Notes under the pieces: generated by a model
Told to the model about the DNA's origin: nothing
The model's database searches: none
What the model saw: only the letters and a program-made list of their open reading frames with translations
Assembly: GCF_964204645.1 (NCBI RefSeq)
Contig: NC_134025.1
Coordinates: forward strand, 19,684,001 to 19,748,000
Direction of reading: 5' to 3'
Length of the DNA: 64,000 bases
From: Tubulanus polymorphus
Taxonomy: Eukaryota > Nemertea > Palaeonemertea > Tubulaniformes > Tubulanidae
Made by a program: the position numbers and the translations under genes
Shown: positions 37,658 to 48,497 of the stretch, one piece after another
Position numbering within the stretch: the stretch's first letter is position 1
Layout: each line of letters starts with the position of its first letter

Positions 37658-38375
37658 GCTTGTAAACTGGCTTGGATTTTACTTCCGGGTTGTTGATAAT
37701 CTCGCGAGAATGGCGCTAAATTTAAACTGCAAATAAATTCAAAATATCACAGAATAACCTCTTGTTGATGTTGTTTATTTATCCACTATTTAGTTCCGAT
37801 AAACAATTGGCTGTTAAGGATCAGTATCAGCGGGCGCGACACCTTACTATATTAAAATAACAAGGGATGAAACGGCTTCGCTTTTGCCTGTGACCGTATT
37901 GATGCGGTGGAAACCACTGCGCATGCGCGGCAACTTCCGAGCGCTAGTGAGCTGTCAATCAAACAACAATTTATAGTTTTTCTACATCAATTCAAAAATT
38001 GATACTTTCCTTAGAAGTGTAATTGCCTTGGCTTGAAAGAGGTTTTTGAGAAAAATCAATTGAACTTGAACTGATCTTAACCTTTCGGAAAGTTGCCGCG
38101 TATGCGCAGTGGTTTCCGCCGCATCAATACGGTCACAGGCAAAAGCGAAGCCGTTTCATCCCTTGTTATTTTAATATAGTAAGGCGTCGCGCCCGCTGAT
38201 ACTGATCCTTAACAGCCAATTGTTTATCGAAACTCTATAGTGGATAAATAAACAACATCAACAAGAGGTATGTCTGTGATATTTTGAATTTATTTGCAGT
38301 TTAAATTTAGCGCCATTCTCGCGAGATTATCAACAACCCGGAAGTAAAATCCAAGCCAGTTTACAAGCCCCTGTG
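37658..38375. repeat. long palindrome, arms about 288 bp
   Basis: The arm from AGGGGCTTGTAAACTGGC to GGCAACTTCCGA (about 37658-37946) is repeated inverted at about 38089-38375, with roughly 140 bp between. It includes TCTCGCGAGA and TGCGCATGCGCGG, so it is CpG-rich. Its first bases (CACAGGG, 36299-36305) are displaced by the transposon inserted at AGGG. Confidence 0.85.
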
Positions 38376-38381
38376 ATTTAC

Positions 38382-39030
38382 CACAGGGACTTGTCACAAT
38401 TGATAGTGAATGAATAAAACCAATATCAATGACCAGGTCCACTATCCCTGTATAATATAAAAACAAGGGTGGCAACAAATTGCCAATCTGACAATGACTT
38501 CTCCACTTCAATCGACTGTAATTCCAAAAATTCTCAACCGATTCACATGAAATAAGCTTTAATACAACGTAGAAGACTTTCTGCTTCGAACGAGCCTTCA
38601 ACCACCACTCTCCGACAATTATCTCACAACGAAATCACCTTTTTTGACGAGAGATAGCTCAAAATGGAGGTCTACCGATTCTATGGTGGACAGCAAAATG
38701 GTCGTTTTTTTCACTTCAAACGATGATTTCTATGTGAGATCTTAGGGAAAACCCCAACAAACCATACATTTTTTTAAACTACGCGGTCATACCTGTACGC
38801 TAATCTCATTTATTTGTATAATCCACGCGATGGGAAGTCTTCTAGGTTGTATTAAAGCTTATTTCATGTGAATCGGTTGAGAATTTTTGGAATTACAGTC
38901 GATTGAAGTGGAGAAGTCATTGTCAGATTGAAAATGTGTTGCCACCCTTGTTATTTTATTATACAGTTGCAGGGATACTGGTACCCCCATCATTGGTCTC
39001 ATCCATTATCAGTCGTGAAAAGTCCCTGTG
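38382..39030. mobile_element. foldback MITE, CACAGGGACTTGTCAC ends
   Basis: Ends CACAGGGACTTGTCAC and GTGAAAAGTCCCTGTG. The arms share TCAATCGACTGTAATTCCAA, TTCTCAACCGATTCACATGA and AATAAGCTTTAATACAAC. A short relative of the 36249-42355 foldback. Confidence 0.8.
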
Positions 39031-39099
39031 ATATTTACGGCGTCGTAAAGCGGTCGTGAATTCTATATTTACGACGGTTTTATATTGAATTCAGGATTA

Positions 39100-39215
39100 T
39101 GGTCTAGAGAGGAGAGGATTAGTGTCAAGAGGGTGAGAAGAGGGTCCAGAGGGTTAGGGTTAGGGTAAGGGTCCGTTTTACCCCCTAGGGATAGGATTAG
39201 GGTAAGGTGTAGTCT
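39100..39215 (+). repeat. short telomere-like tract
   Basis: GGGTTAGGGTTAGGG at about 39156-39170, with degenerate GGATTAGGGTAAGG words after it. Too short to be a telomere; a similar tract lies at 59895 and in its duplicates. Confidence 0.5.
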
Positions 39216-40003
39216 AGTACCTAGCCGTTGTTCCTGAAACAACGTCTAGGGCTAAAGTGCTCATAAGGTTAATTTTCGTCCTTCATTTTGCGGGACGAGG
39301 CTTTGAGCGTCTATTTCACCCCTTAAAACACCATCAACTTACCTCAAACTGACTGTTCTATAATCAGATGGAAGTTAACTATTGTTTGTGCATAAATTTG
39401 TAATCCTAAGTAGCTTTTGATGATCGTAGTAGCTCAAAACTTTTGACTAGTCGCCTCAAAAAACAGTTGAAGTGATGCAACATAACAAATATGGCGGCTT
39501 TTCGTGGTGCATGATGGGAGTGTAAATTACGGATTCGAACTTAAACTTGGTGTCAAGGCAGATATTATTCTTGTTTCAAATTATTAAGGTTAAAATTGAC
39601 CAAAATCTATGCGTTTTATCAACAAAAAATAACATTTAGAGTAATTTTAGAGAGACATATTGAATTTTCACATTTTATTGATTTAGTCCGTATTGGAAAT
39701 CCCGATAGTGGCAATCAATTCAAATCAAATCAATAAATTCCCCGGTTCGCGATTTAAATCATAAAAAAATTCATTATAAAACACATTTTCAAAGTCAACA
39801 AGGTAACTTATTTATTTATTTTAGTACAAAGGTTTGATTTGACACTAAAATCAGTTGTTGCATTGCAATTAACAGGAGTTAACCTCTATATGATACTTTA
39901 GCGTCAGACGTTGTACGGAACCGTAACAACGACTGGTATTCAGACTAGGGTAAGGTGAGGCTATATCTAGTTAAAACATTTGTCGGATTCCCAGCGATTT
40001 CGG

Positions 40004-40079
40004 TGGTCTAGTGGTATGATGCTGCTCTAGTAATTTACTGCTGGCCCGGGTTCGAGTCTCGCTCGATCCGCTCTATTTT
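40004..40079 (+). ncRNA. tRNA-like sequence (probably tRNA-derived repeat or pseudogene)
   Basis: Pol III A-box TGGTCTAGTGG (40004-40014), B-box GGTTCGAGTCT (40049-40059) at tRNA-like spacing, and a TTTT terminator at 40076-40079. The GTCTAGTGGTATGAT part resembles tRNA-Pro. Acceptor and anticodon stems pair poorly, so it is unlikely to be a working tRNA. Confidence 0.45.
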
Positions 40080-40636
40080 CTCTAACTCTCCACACTTGCC
40101 TTGAATTTTCTAAGTCGCGCACCCTACTAGTGCGCATGCGCAACGTGATTAGCCAATCAGAATGAAACGTCGTAAATATAGCTAATGTCGTCCGTTTACG
40201 GCGTCGTAAAAATAGCCTGAGCGATTTCTATTTGATCGATGGATGGGGATGTGGACACCAGTGGCAGTAGCATCCCTTAAAAAGAAAAGGGAGCTAAATA
40301 AATCGACTATCTGTAAATTACCTTCCCAAATCAATCGCCTAGCGACTGTCATTTCCCTAATTTTAAACCGATATTTACTCGAAATAAACTCTCATAAACA
40401 AGAAGGCTTAGTCTTTTCAATGAGCCTATAGCCTATCACTCTAAGATGAATATTTCACAACGAAATCGCTGTTTCCCGCCAGAAATTGGGTCAAAATAAC
40501 CAAGTACGGTATCATGATGATTCGACGCGATTTACAGGTAAATGTACGCATTTTAGTGTGGAGATCTTTTCCGTTTCAGGCATTAGGCCTTTAAACCCCA
40601 CAAACTATAGGCCCTATATCAAATGACGCACAACAG

Positions 40637-41550
40637 CAGGGCTTCTAGTGGTCCTATTTTCCTATTTTTTCCTATTTTTCAGTGCTTGTCCTATTTTGTC
40701 CTATTTTTATATGAAAAAGTCCTATTTGTCCTATTTTCTCTCATTTTCCAGCTCGTCGACCACTTTTTATCGACAAAAATGTTCTTTATATCTTTTCATA
40801 TGATGTGCAACACCATTTTGAGTGTTTGGTAGAACCTGCAGCATTCATGTTCGGTAAGTCCTGGCTATATAACTTCTTTTCTAATCTTTATATCCTAACA
40901 TGCCAATTGATTTTGTTCCAAATGTCACATGTTGCAGTGCAACTGGGCTTTGGCTATATGAGGGTTACAATCATGTATAACCAGAGGCGGTCGAGAAGTA
41001 AATCTCTTTTCATCCAAACATTTCTTGATTATAATGCTAATTCTTTTGGGTCCGCCTCAGGTATACATTGCCAAGTATCACCACAGGGATGCTCTGTTGT
41101 GATCTAGCTGTGTGCAGTGACATTATGTTTGTAAGTTTATACAGTGTAACCTCGATATAACAAACTCCATGGGACTGAAATCTAGTTCGTTATATCAGGT
41201 GATAATTGTAATAAATCCACCAATCGGGACAAAATATATAGTTACCTGATAAATCGTTATATCAGGGTTCTTTATTACGAGGTTCCACTGTAGATAAGAT
41301 TTTAGATAGTAATACTGTGATACCTTTTCGAAAAAAAGAAATGAAAAAATGTAATAAATTAATTTTGTTTTCTAGTTTCAGATTACTGAAGTTCATTCAA
41401 GACATCTGTGAATATGATGCTGCAGGTTGTATCCTCTCTTTATATATTAAAGTTCTATTTTCTGATGGATATCCTATATATTCTATGAAATTTTCCTATT
41501 TCTGGACACTCTTCCTATTTTTTTTATGGACCAGATCACTGGAACCCCTG
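40637..41550. mobile_element. CAGGG-ended element (914 bp) with 6-bp duplication
   Basis: Ends CAGGGCTTCTAGTGGTCC and GGACCAGATCACTGGAACCCCTG, flanked by direct CAACAG (40631-40636 and 41551-41556). The undisturbed target GACGCACAACAGTCT is visible as the complement in the other foldback arm near 41955-41970. TCCTATTTT is repeated at the left end. No transposase. Confidence 0.8.
41142..41290. mobile_element. 149-bp mariner/pogo-like MITE
   Basis: CAGTGTAACCTCGATATAAC and CGAGGTTCCACTG ends with TA on both sides (41140-41141, 41291-41292). It contains internal TCGTTATATCAGG repeats. Nested in the 40637-41550 element. Confidence 0.85.
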
Positions 41551-42455
41551 CAACAGTCTTATCTTTCAACTCGATGATGATTCTTCAATATTTATTCCTA
41601 AATGAAAATTATCGAGGAAATTGATAAATGTCACTAAATTTGTTTACGTTCCTTGCGAGTTCAAGACACGTGTTAGAAGTATATCCGCAGTCACGATCGG
41701 CCGGTAAAATAAATCAATTGGCAAATCATTAAAATCATATCAAGCTGTGAAGTTGTTTTATCTGATTTCTATTTAATAAAATGAAGTAGTAGGCCTGAAA
41801 TAATATTTTACTGATCAGATGTTTCCGGATATCTCCGTGAGAAGTTGAATTGAATTGAAGTTACAGGGTTTTTGGTCCGTTCGTCGATTTAAGTGCTTGA
41901 AACGCCTCCAAATGTTTAGAAATATCCTTGAATCATCATCAAGTTGAAAGATGAGACTGTTGTGCGTCGTTTGATGTATAGTTTGTGGGGTTTAATGCCT
42001 GAAACGGACAAGATCTCTTCACTTAAATGCGCGCACTCGCCTGTAGGCTAAATTGCGTCGAATCATTTGCCGTACTTGGTTATTTTGGCCCATTTTCTGG
42101 CGGAAAACAGCGATTTCATTGTGAAATATTCATCGTAGAGCGATAGTCATAGGCTCATTGAAAAAAAAGTAAGGCTTTTAGTTTGTATATAGGCCTAAGA
42201 GTTTATTTCGTGTAAATCGGTTGAAAATTCAGGAAATGACAGTCGATTGAATTGGGAAGGTGATTTACAGATAGTCGAATTAGTTAGCTCCCGTTTCTTG
42301 TTTATATAGAGATACTGGTGTCATCAATCCTCAATCAAATTGTGACAAGCCCGTGTTGTATCGTGTAACAACTGATCCATACATAGCAAAGCCGTCTTCG
42401 TTCATATACATGCCGACGCCTCACACAAATACCGTGTAGTTTCCAATTTCACCAT

Positions 42456-43372
42456 TTTTAGCCCACTTGGGACTTTAGTCCCAGCGGGCTATTGCGTTCA
42501 CTTTTTGTCCGTCGTCCGTCCGTTCGTCCATCCGTAGACGGAATCCAGTTATTTTGGGAAGTTTTGAAGACGCTTCAAGGTGATGTCTTGATATTTAGTT
42601 TATACATGTATCTACCCTAGACATATCTTCAGCCCAAAAACTGGCCCTGTCAGATTCAAGTTGGCCGACTGGCAGCCATTGTTGTTCGCCAAAATCAGCA
42701 CTTTTTACACATTTTCGAAGTTTTCGAGGGAAATTTTGAAGATGCTTTGATCAATTACATTGAGCTTTCGTTTATATTTGAATCTACCGAGGGCCCATCA
42801 GCATAAGAAAAATTGGGTCGATCTGGCACAAGATGGCCGTCCTATGACCTTTTTAGTGCCCAAAATGTCAATTTTGGCCAGAATTCTAGGTCCTGTAGCT
42901 TCCTACTGGTTTGCCATTTCTCATTGCAATTTGTTATGGATATTCTTTGTAAAGGGATGTTTTATACCTGATACAGGTATTTTCGATCAGCCAATTGTGA
43001 CGCAATTGGCGGGCATCTTGGTGTCATCAGTACTCATTTGTAGGTGGGAAAAAGTTTTTCCACAATAAATTGATAGCTAAGCATATTGTGTTACTATATC
43101 CAATTGGAAAGTTGTAGCCCATAACGTGTTCCATGATTTTGGTGAGTTTCAAGGTCATTGGTTTTTGTATGTGGCCACCAGGGGGCATTGAATAATACAA
43201 TAACTTAGTATTTCTTTATTATATTTGTACCTATGCATATTTTGTTACCACAATCAATTGCAAAGTTGTAGCTCATGACATTTTCCATGATTTTGGTGAG
43301 TTTCAAGGATATTAGTTATTCTATATGGTCACCAGGGGGCGTTGAATAGTTGAATAACTTAGTATTTCCTTA
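42456..43372 (-). mobile_element. pearl-like element, right region and cores
   Basis: Reverse-oriented. It starts with hairpin GCCCACTTGGGACTTTAGTC and the CCGT microsatellite (42507-42536), then the right region and two core units. It is interrupted at 43372 by the Penelope-like insertion and resumes at 48498. Confidence 0.75.
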
Positions 43373-43449
43373 AGATAAAATCCCACTATTTACAGATTAA
43401 AAGAATTTAAAAACCAGAATTTATTTATTCAATCAAAAATATATAAAAA

Positions 43450-43497
43450 ACACGACGTTTCCATCTCACCCTAGAGATCATCGTCAGGTGTGAGATA
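43450..43497 (-). ncRNA. hammerhead-ribozyme-like motif, copy 1
   Basis: On the minus strand: ACAC, CTGACGA, stem ATCTC/GAGAT, GAAAC, GTC, then GTGT pairing back to ACAC (type I layout with minimal stem III, as in Penelope elements). One or two unpaired bases sit at the foot of stem II, which could weaken activity. Confidence 0.5.
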
Positions 43498-44034
43498 TAG
43501 ATTAACAAGAAAATTAATTTTAGAAAATTATTTGACGCCTGAGAAAAAAGTGTAGAATTTCTGGGCTAAGCTAATGTGGAATTGCAAATTTGAAATCGAA
43601 GTTTTAAGAAATTTGGGGAATGATGAGATTTGGCGATTGGGTAGATGATACAGGTCTTCGACTCTAGTAGTGGTTTAAATTTTTTTATTGAAAATTCTCA
43701 ATAATTGATCGCGAACTTGCGACCGACTTCATTTACTTATGCCTCTAAGCTGGTCTGCAACTTCATTGCCTCCATGGATGAAGAAAGAGCTCTTCTGATG
43801 TCTGCTTCATCATGACTTCGAGCATATCGTGTGGTCCCCGGGCCCGGGCCACAGGTTTGGCTGTCACTCGATATCCTAGAGTCTTGAGTCTGGGTGGGTT
43901 GTAGTAGACATTGTCATTTAAAATAACATGCTTATGTTGTTCTGTATGAATTACCCGTGTGTCATGTATGTTGTATTAATTTATTTTCAAATTTGTATTT
44001 ATTGAATTTGGGAATTTTATCCCGGAATTTCAAT

Positions 44035-44075
44035 GTAATAAGGATCAATAAAGAATTGAATTGAATTGTCACCTA
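44035..44075 (+). repeat. retroposon-like 3' tail
   Basis: GGATCAATAAAGAATTGAATTG: polyadenylation-like word plus GAATT repeat, matching the tail at 18296. Duplicated at 45864-45904 by the 1829-bp tandem duplication. Confidence 0.4.
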
Positions 44076-45278
44076 ATACACATGCCATCAGAAGACACGG
44101 AGCCGTATATGACAGCTATGCTATTATAAATTGCTAATCTCACGAAACTTGCATACTCCTAATATCAAACATATTTTCACAAACGATTGAATATTGAAAT
44201 TATATGTTTACACATTTTCATATTGACCGCTTGTAGCCGCTGATGAAATTCACGCCGGCCTTACACACATCGTAGATAGCTTCGTCATTCCACCGGCATG
44301 CCCACGTCAGGCTCTGACTTTTATATCAGACTTCTGCATCGTGTATACATCCGCCATTTAACCGAATAATCCGATTTACTTATCATTTCTATTTATGCCT
44401 GCCGCTTTTGATATAATCATACATCCTTTACTATTACAATACGTCTTCTAATGATATTTAATGCAATATAACATTTCGACGTTCAAATATAGGTCATTAT
44501 ATAATCACAGGAAGCCATTCTACATCTATGTCAATAATATTTTGCCAGATAGCTTGTTTGTGTACACATAAACCTGTGACGTTTTGCACATCGATTTACG
44601 GCTGTCGTTTGTCGTTTGAGGGCCCATCAGCATAAGAAAAATTGGGTCGATCTGGCACAAGATGGCCGTCCTATGACCTTTTTAGTGCCCAAAATGTCAA
44701 TTTTGGCCAGAATTCTAGGTCCTGTAGCTTCCTACTGGTTTGCCATTTCTCATTGCAATTTGTTATGGATATTCTTTGTAAAGGGATGTTTTATACCTGA
44801 TACAGGTATTTTCGATCAGCCAATTGTGACGCAATTGGCGGGCATCTTGGTGTCATCAGTACTCATTTGTAGGTGGGAAAAAGTTTTTCCACAATAAATT
44901 GATAGCTAAGCATATTGTGTTACTATATCCAATTGGAAAGTTGTAGCCCATAACGTGTTCCATGATTTTGGTGAGTTTCAAGGTCATTGGTTTTTGTATG
45001 TGGCCACCAGGGGGCATTGAATAATACAATAACTTAGTATTTCTTTATTATATTTGTACCTATGCATATTTTGTTACCACAATCAATTGCAAAGTTGTAG
45101 CTCATGACATTTTCCATGATTTTGGTGAGTTTCAAGGACATTAGTTATTCTATATGGTCACCAGGGGGCGTTGAATAGTTGAATAACTTAGTATTTCCTT
45201 AAGATAAAATCCCACTATTTACAGATTAAAAGAATTTAAAAACCAGAATTTATTTATTCAATCAAAAATATATAAAAG

Positions 45279-45326
45279 ACACGACGTTTCCATCTCACCC
45301 TAGAGATCATCGTCAGGTGTGAGATA
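45279..45326 (-). ncRNA. hammerhead-ribozyme-like motif, copy 2
   Basis: Same core as 43450-43497, carried in the second copy of the tandem duplication. CTGACGA and GAAAC boxes are both intact. Confidence 0.5.
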
Positions 45327-46440
45327 TAGATTAACAAGAAAATTAATTTTAGAAAATTATTTGACGCCTGAGAAAAAAGTGTAGAATTTCTGGGCTAAGC
45401 TAATGTGGAATTGCAAATTTGAAATCGAAGTTTTAAGAAATTTGGGGAATGATGAGATTTGGCGATTGGGTAGATGATACAGGTCTTCGACTCTAGTAGT
45501 GGTTTAAATTTTTTTATTGAAAATTCTCAATAATTGATCGCGAACTTGCGACCGACTTCATTTACTTATGCCTCTAAGCTGGTCTGCAACTTCATTGCCT
45601 CCATGGATGAAGAAAGAGCTCTTCTGATGTCTGCTTCATCATGACTTCGAGCATATCGTGTGGTCCCCGGGCCAGGGCCACGGGTTTGGCTGTCACTCGA
45701 TATCCTAGAGTCTTGAGTCTGGGTGGGTTGTAGTAGACATTGTCATTTAAAATAACATGCTTATGTTGTTCTGTATGAATTACCCGTGTGTCATGTATGT
45801 TGTATTAATTTATTTTCAAATTTGTATTTATTGAATTTGGGAATTTTATCCCGGAATTTCAATGTAATAAGGATCAATAAAGAATTGAATTGAATTGTCA
45901 CCTAATACACATGCCATCAGAAGACACGGAGCCGTATATGACAGCTATGCTATTATAAATTGCTAATCTCACGAAACTTGCATACTCCTAATATCAAACA
46001 TATTTTCACAAACGATTGAATATTGAAATTATATGTTTACACATTTTCATATTGACCGCTTGTAGCCGCTGATGAAATTCACGCCGGCCTTACACACATC
46101 GTAGATAGCTTCGTCATTCCACCGGCATGCCCACGTCAGGCTCTGACTTTTATATCAGACTTCTGCATCGTGTATACATCCGCCATTTAACCGAATAATC
46201 CGATTTACTTATCATTTCTATTTATGCCTGCCGCTTTTGATATAATCATACATCCTTTACTATTACAATACGTCTTCTAATGATATTTAATGCAATATAA
46301 CATTTCGACGTTCAAATATAGGTCATTATATAATCACAGGAAGCCATTCTACATCTATGTCAATAATATTTTGCCAGATAGCTTGTTTGTGTACACATAA
46401 ACCTGTGACGTTTTGCACATCGATTTACGGCTGTCGTTTG

Positions 46441-47505
46441 TAAAATGACGCTGAATGGTTAGCATTGTTTAGGTTTCATAATGGTAACGTTTTATAAGGC
46501 GTCAAAAAAACAGGGGTATATATACAGAGGAGGACAGGTTATTTGAGTAAATTGGTGAGTGAGTAAATAATTAGTGTTTGGCAAGGCATGAAGTAATATA
46601 CTTACATGGTTCCTACAGCCCCTCACATCCCTCAAAAACCCCTCAAATTCCAAAATCAATTTTTGAGGGTACAAAATCCCTCAAATTCTGAGTTTTAGCC
46701 CTTGGCCCCTAAAAATCCCCTCAATTTCTGACAATTGTATCTCTCAGAGAATTTTGTATCACCTATTTCTAAAGTACCTTTCTTCAAACATTCTTTCTAT
46801 GTAGGCCCCTACATCATGAATTGTGAGACAGAGTGAATTATGCATTGTGTTGTTTGATGATAATCACAGCAGATCATTGCTTTAATTACTGTGTACAAAT
46901 GGATTGGCATTTTATACTGCAATTGTCTTGTTGGCCAGATTAGTTTAAACAATGGTCATATGGGTGATGGGCCTTGTTATCATCCCCAAGTGTCCAGACT
47001 AACTTTCTCAATCATTTTGGAGGGCTTGATTATTTGATTGCAAAGAATCAATTAGACATATTTATCCAGGAGTTTAGCAACAGTTACTTGAAGTTCCTAG
47101 TTGAGCTGGACCCAGTTCCACAGATGTGAGTTATAGAGTTAACTCTTGAGTTAGAGTTAGATTATTTTCATTGAGTTGAATCATAGTCAAATCTTAATTC
47201 TGAACTGTGGAACTGGACCCTGAATGTCAAAGTCATTCGAAATCAAATCAAATGCCGAAATCAAATGTTCAGTTTGTGACAGAAAGTTTTCTGGCAGATA
47301 ATCGTGGAAAGTAGGCTCTTCAGTGGTGTGTGGCCTCCTACTGTAGATGAGTTCTTTCACTCATAACAAACTCCACAGGAAATTGGATTTATTGACGAAT
47401 ACAGCGGCGGATCCCAAAAATTAGCGAGGACTTGAGAGTCAAAGAAATTGAGAGTTGGTTCCAATGGTATATTTGTGAACAGGGAAACAGCGTTGAAAGA
47501 TATAA
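46441..47505. other. non-coding 5' part of the Penelope-like element region
   Basis: 46505-46595 is an inverted copy of 48225-48303. 46615-46735 is rich in CCCTCAAA words. 47106-47222 is a candidate MITE with GGACCCAGTTCCACAG and CTGTGGAACTGGACCC ends. No RT palm motif (YxDD) is visible, so the element's RT is 5'-truncated. Confidence 0.45.
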
Positions 47506-47511
47506 ATTTTT

Positions 47512-48279
47512 TCAGTCTACCGTAAACCTATCAACGCCGAGGCATACCTTCACTTCTTTTCGTTTACTGCTAAATCAATCAAAATTGGTCTCGCTAAAGG
47601 CCTCTTTCTCCGTGCACTACGGATCTGCGATGAAACCTTCCTTTCGGCTGAATTTGAACATATATCCAACTCTCTTAGAAAATTGGCTCACCCTGATCAC
47701 ATTTTGAAAATCGCTATTTCTAAGGCTAAACGTACTTTCTTCAATTCTAAACCTCCAGAAAATAAAAAACACATTTCAGAGTTCATTGTAGTTCCGTATG
47801 TACCTGTTTTGGAAAAGTTTCGTCACACTCTCCCTTTATTGGATAAACAAATCATTTTCACGTATAAAAACAAAATTAGTAAGACTTTGGTTTAAAACTA
47901 TCAATCTAAACCTTTGGACTGCGGAGTTTACAAAATTCTTTGTTTTGGCTGTGATAAAATTTACTTTGGAGAAACTGGTCGCGATTTAAAAACTCGAATT
48001 TCGGAACACAAAAAGGATATAATTAATCAAAAACCGGCTAGTGGCGTAGCCAATCACGTTTTGAACACTGGTCATTGTTTTAATTTTGAAAAAGCCGAAA
48101 TTATTTATACTTCCAGCAATTACACTAAACGTCACATAGTTGAGTCTGCCCTAATTACTTGTCACTCAGATATTAGTACCAATTTACATAATGGCTTTTC
48201 TCCGCATAATTCCCTTCTTTCTAAGTATCTTCATACCTTGCCAAACACTAATTATTTACTCACCAATTTACTCAATTAA
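47512..48279 (+). pseudogene. Penelope-like RT C-terminus with GIY-YIG endonuclease
   Basis: One frame throughout. It begins SVYRKPINAEAYLHF, the RT-thumb signature of Penelope-like elements, and continues through SIKIGLAKGLFLRAL. The GIY-YIG domain starts DCGVYKILCFGCDKIYFGET, then GRDLKTRISEHKKDI, NHVLNTGH and KRHIVESALI. The paired cysteines before and within the GVYKI strand match the element-specific CxxC feature. A single in-frame TAA at 47893-47895 separates the thumb/linker from the nuclease; otherwise the frame is open to the TAA at 48277. The RT fingers and palm are absent. GIY-YIG nicks target DNA to prime reverse transcription in this class. Confidence 0.8.
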
Positions 48280-48323
48280 CCTGACCTCCTCTGTATATAC
48301 ACCCCCGTTTTTAATCTATATCT

Positions 48324-48367
48324 CACACCTGACAATGATCTCTAGGGTGAGATCGAAACGTCGTGTC
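48324..48367 (+). ncRNA. hammerhead-like motif, copy 3 (core mutated)
   Basis: ACAC (48325-48328), CTGACAA (48329-48335), stem GATCTC/GAGATC, GAAAC (48355-48359), cleavage triplet GTC (48360-48362), GTGT (48363-48366). The invariant G of CUGANGA, the catalytic G12-side partner box, is A at 48334, so this copy is probably inactive even though its stem II pairs better than in the other copies. Confidence 0.5.
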
Positions 48368-48497
48368 TTTTATATATTTTTGATTGAATAAAAAAATTCT
48401 GGTTTTTAAATTCTTTTAATCTGTAAATAGTGGGATTTTATCTTATTATCCGTTCACCACGTTTGAGTGTGGTTATCGTTCTATTAGTATTTCCTTA

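Larger units (their letters stand above)
36298..39030. mobile_element. hAT-like composite (two palindromic units) with 8-bp duplication
   Basis: Flanked by direct ATATTTAC at 36290-36297 and 39031-39038. It starts CCACAGGGG and ends CCCTGTG. It contains a 37658-38375 palindrome and a 38382-39030 unit separated by ATTTAC (38376-38381). An 8-bp duplication and a CAGGG-type end are hAT hallmarks. Confidence 0.65.
36273..40223. mobile_element. TIR element inserted in the foldback's left arm
   Basis: Flanked by direct 9-bp ATTTCTATT (36264-36272 and 40224-40232). Inverted subterminal sequence GGCTATATTTACGGCGTC faces GACGGCGTCGTAAAAATAGCC-like sequence at 40196-40216. Removing it restores an arm that pairs with 42342 and leftward. 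Confidence 0.65.
36249..42355. mobile_element. large foldback element hosting several insertions
   Basis: Termini are perfect inverted 14-mers CACGGGCTTGTCAC (36249-36262 and 42342-42355). After removing nested insertions, the left arm (36249-36272, 40233-40636, 41557-41590) pairs with the right arm (about 41925-42355): CGACTATCTGTAAAT, TCAATCGACTGTCATTTCC, CAATGAGCCTATAG, GACGCACAACAGTCT. No transposase is visible. The arms share the CTTGTCAC end and GAATTTTCAACCGATT-type interior with 38382-39030, so both belong to one family. Confidence 0.7.
42789..46440 (+). repeat. 1829-bp tandem duplication, two copies
   Basis: The block beginning GGGCCCATCAGCATAAG at 42791 restarts at 44620, and all later landmarks shift by 1829. 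I see only about three substitutions between copies (for example GGGCCCGGGCCACAGG versus GGGCCAGGGCCACGGG). Each copy carries pearl-like sequence and the left end of the Penelope-like element. Either a very recent duplication or an assembly error. Confidence 0.9.
43373..48484 (+). mobile_element. Penelope-like element with 13-bp target duplication
   Basis: Inserted in a pearl-like core unit: TAGTATTTCCTTA lies on both sides (43360-43372 and 48485-48497). The two ends are inverted copies (AGATAAAATCCCACTATTTACAG at left, its complement near 48420-48443), as known for Penelope pseudo-LTRs. The right part encodes the RT thumb, linker and GIY-YIG nuclease. An inverted piece of the 3' end is also at 46505-46595. 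The 1829-bp duplication inflates its length. Confidence 0.7.

Noticed and set aside
39156-39170. Interstitial telomere
   Set aside because: Only about two to three TTAGGG words amid degenerate G-rich repeats; too short for a fusion or telomere seed claim.
42760-44897. Open stretches of about 93-102 codons repeated at 42760 and 44616
   Set aside because: They lie within the pearl-like right region and its tandem duplicate. The repeat explains the openness.
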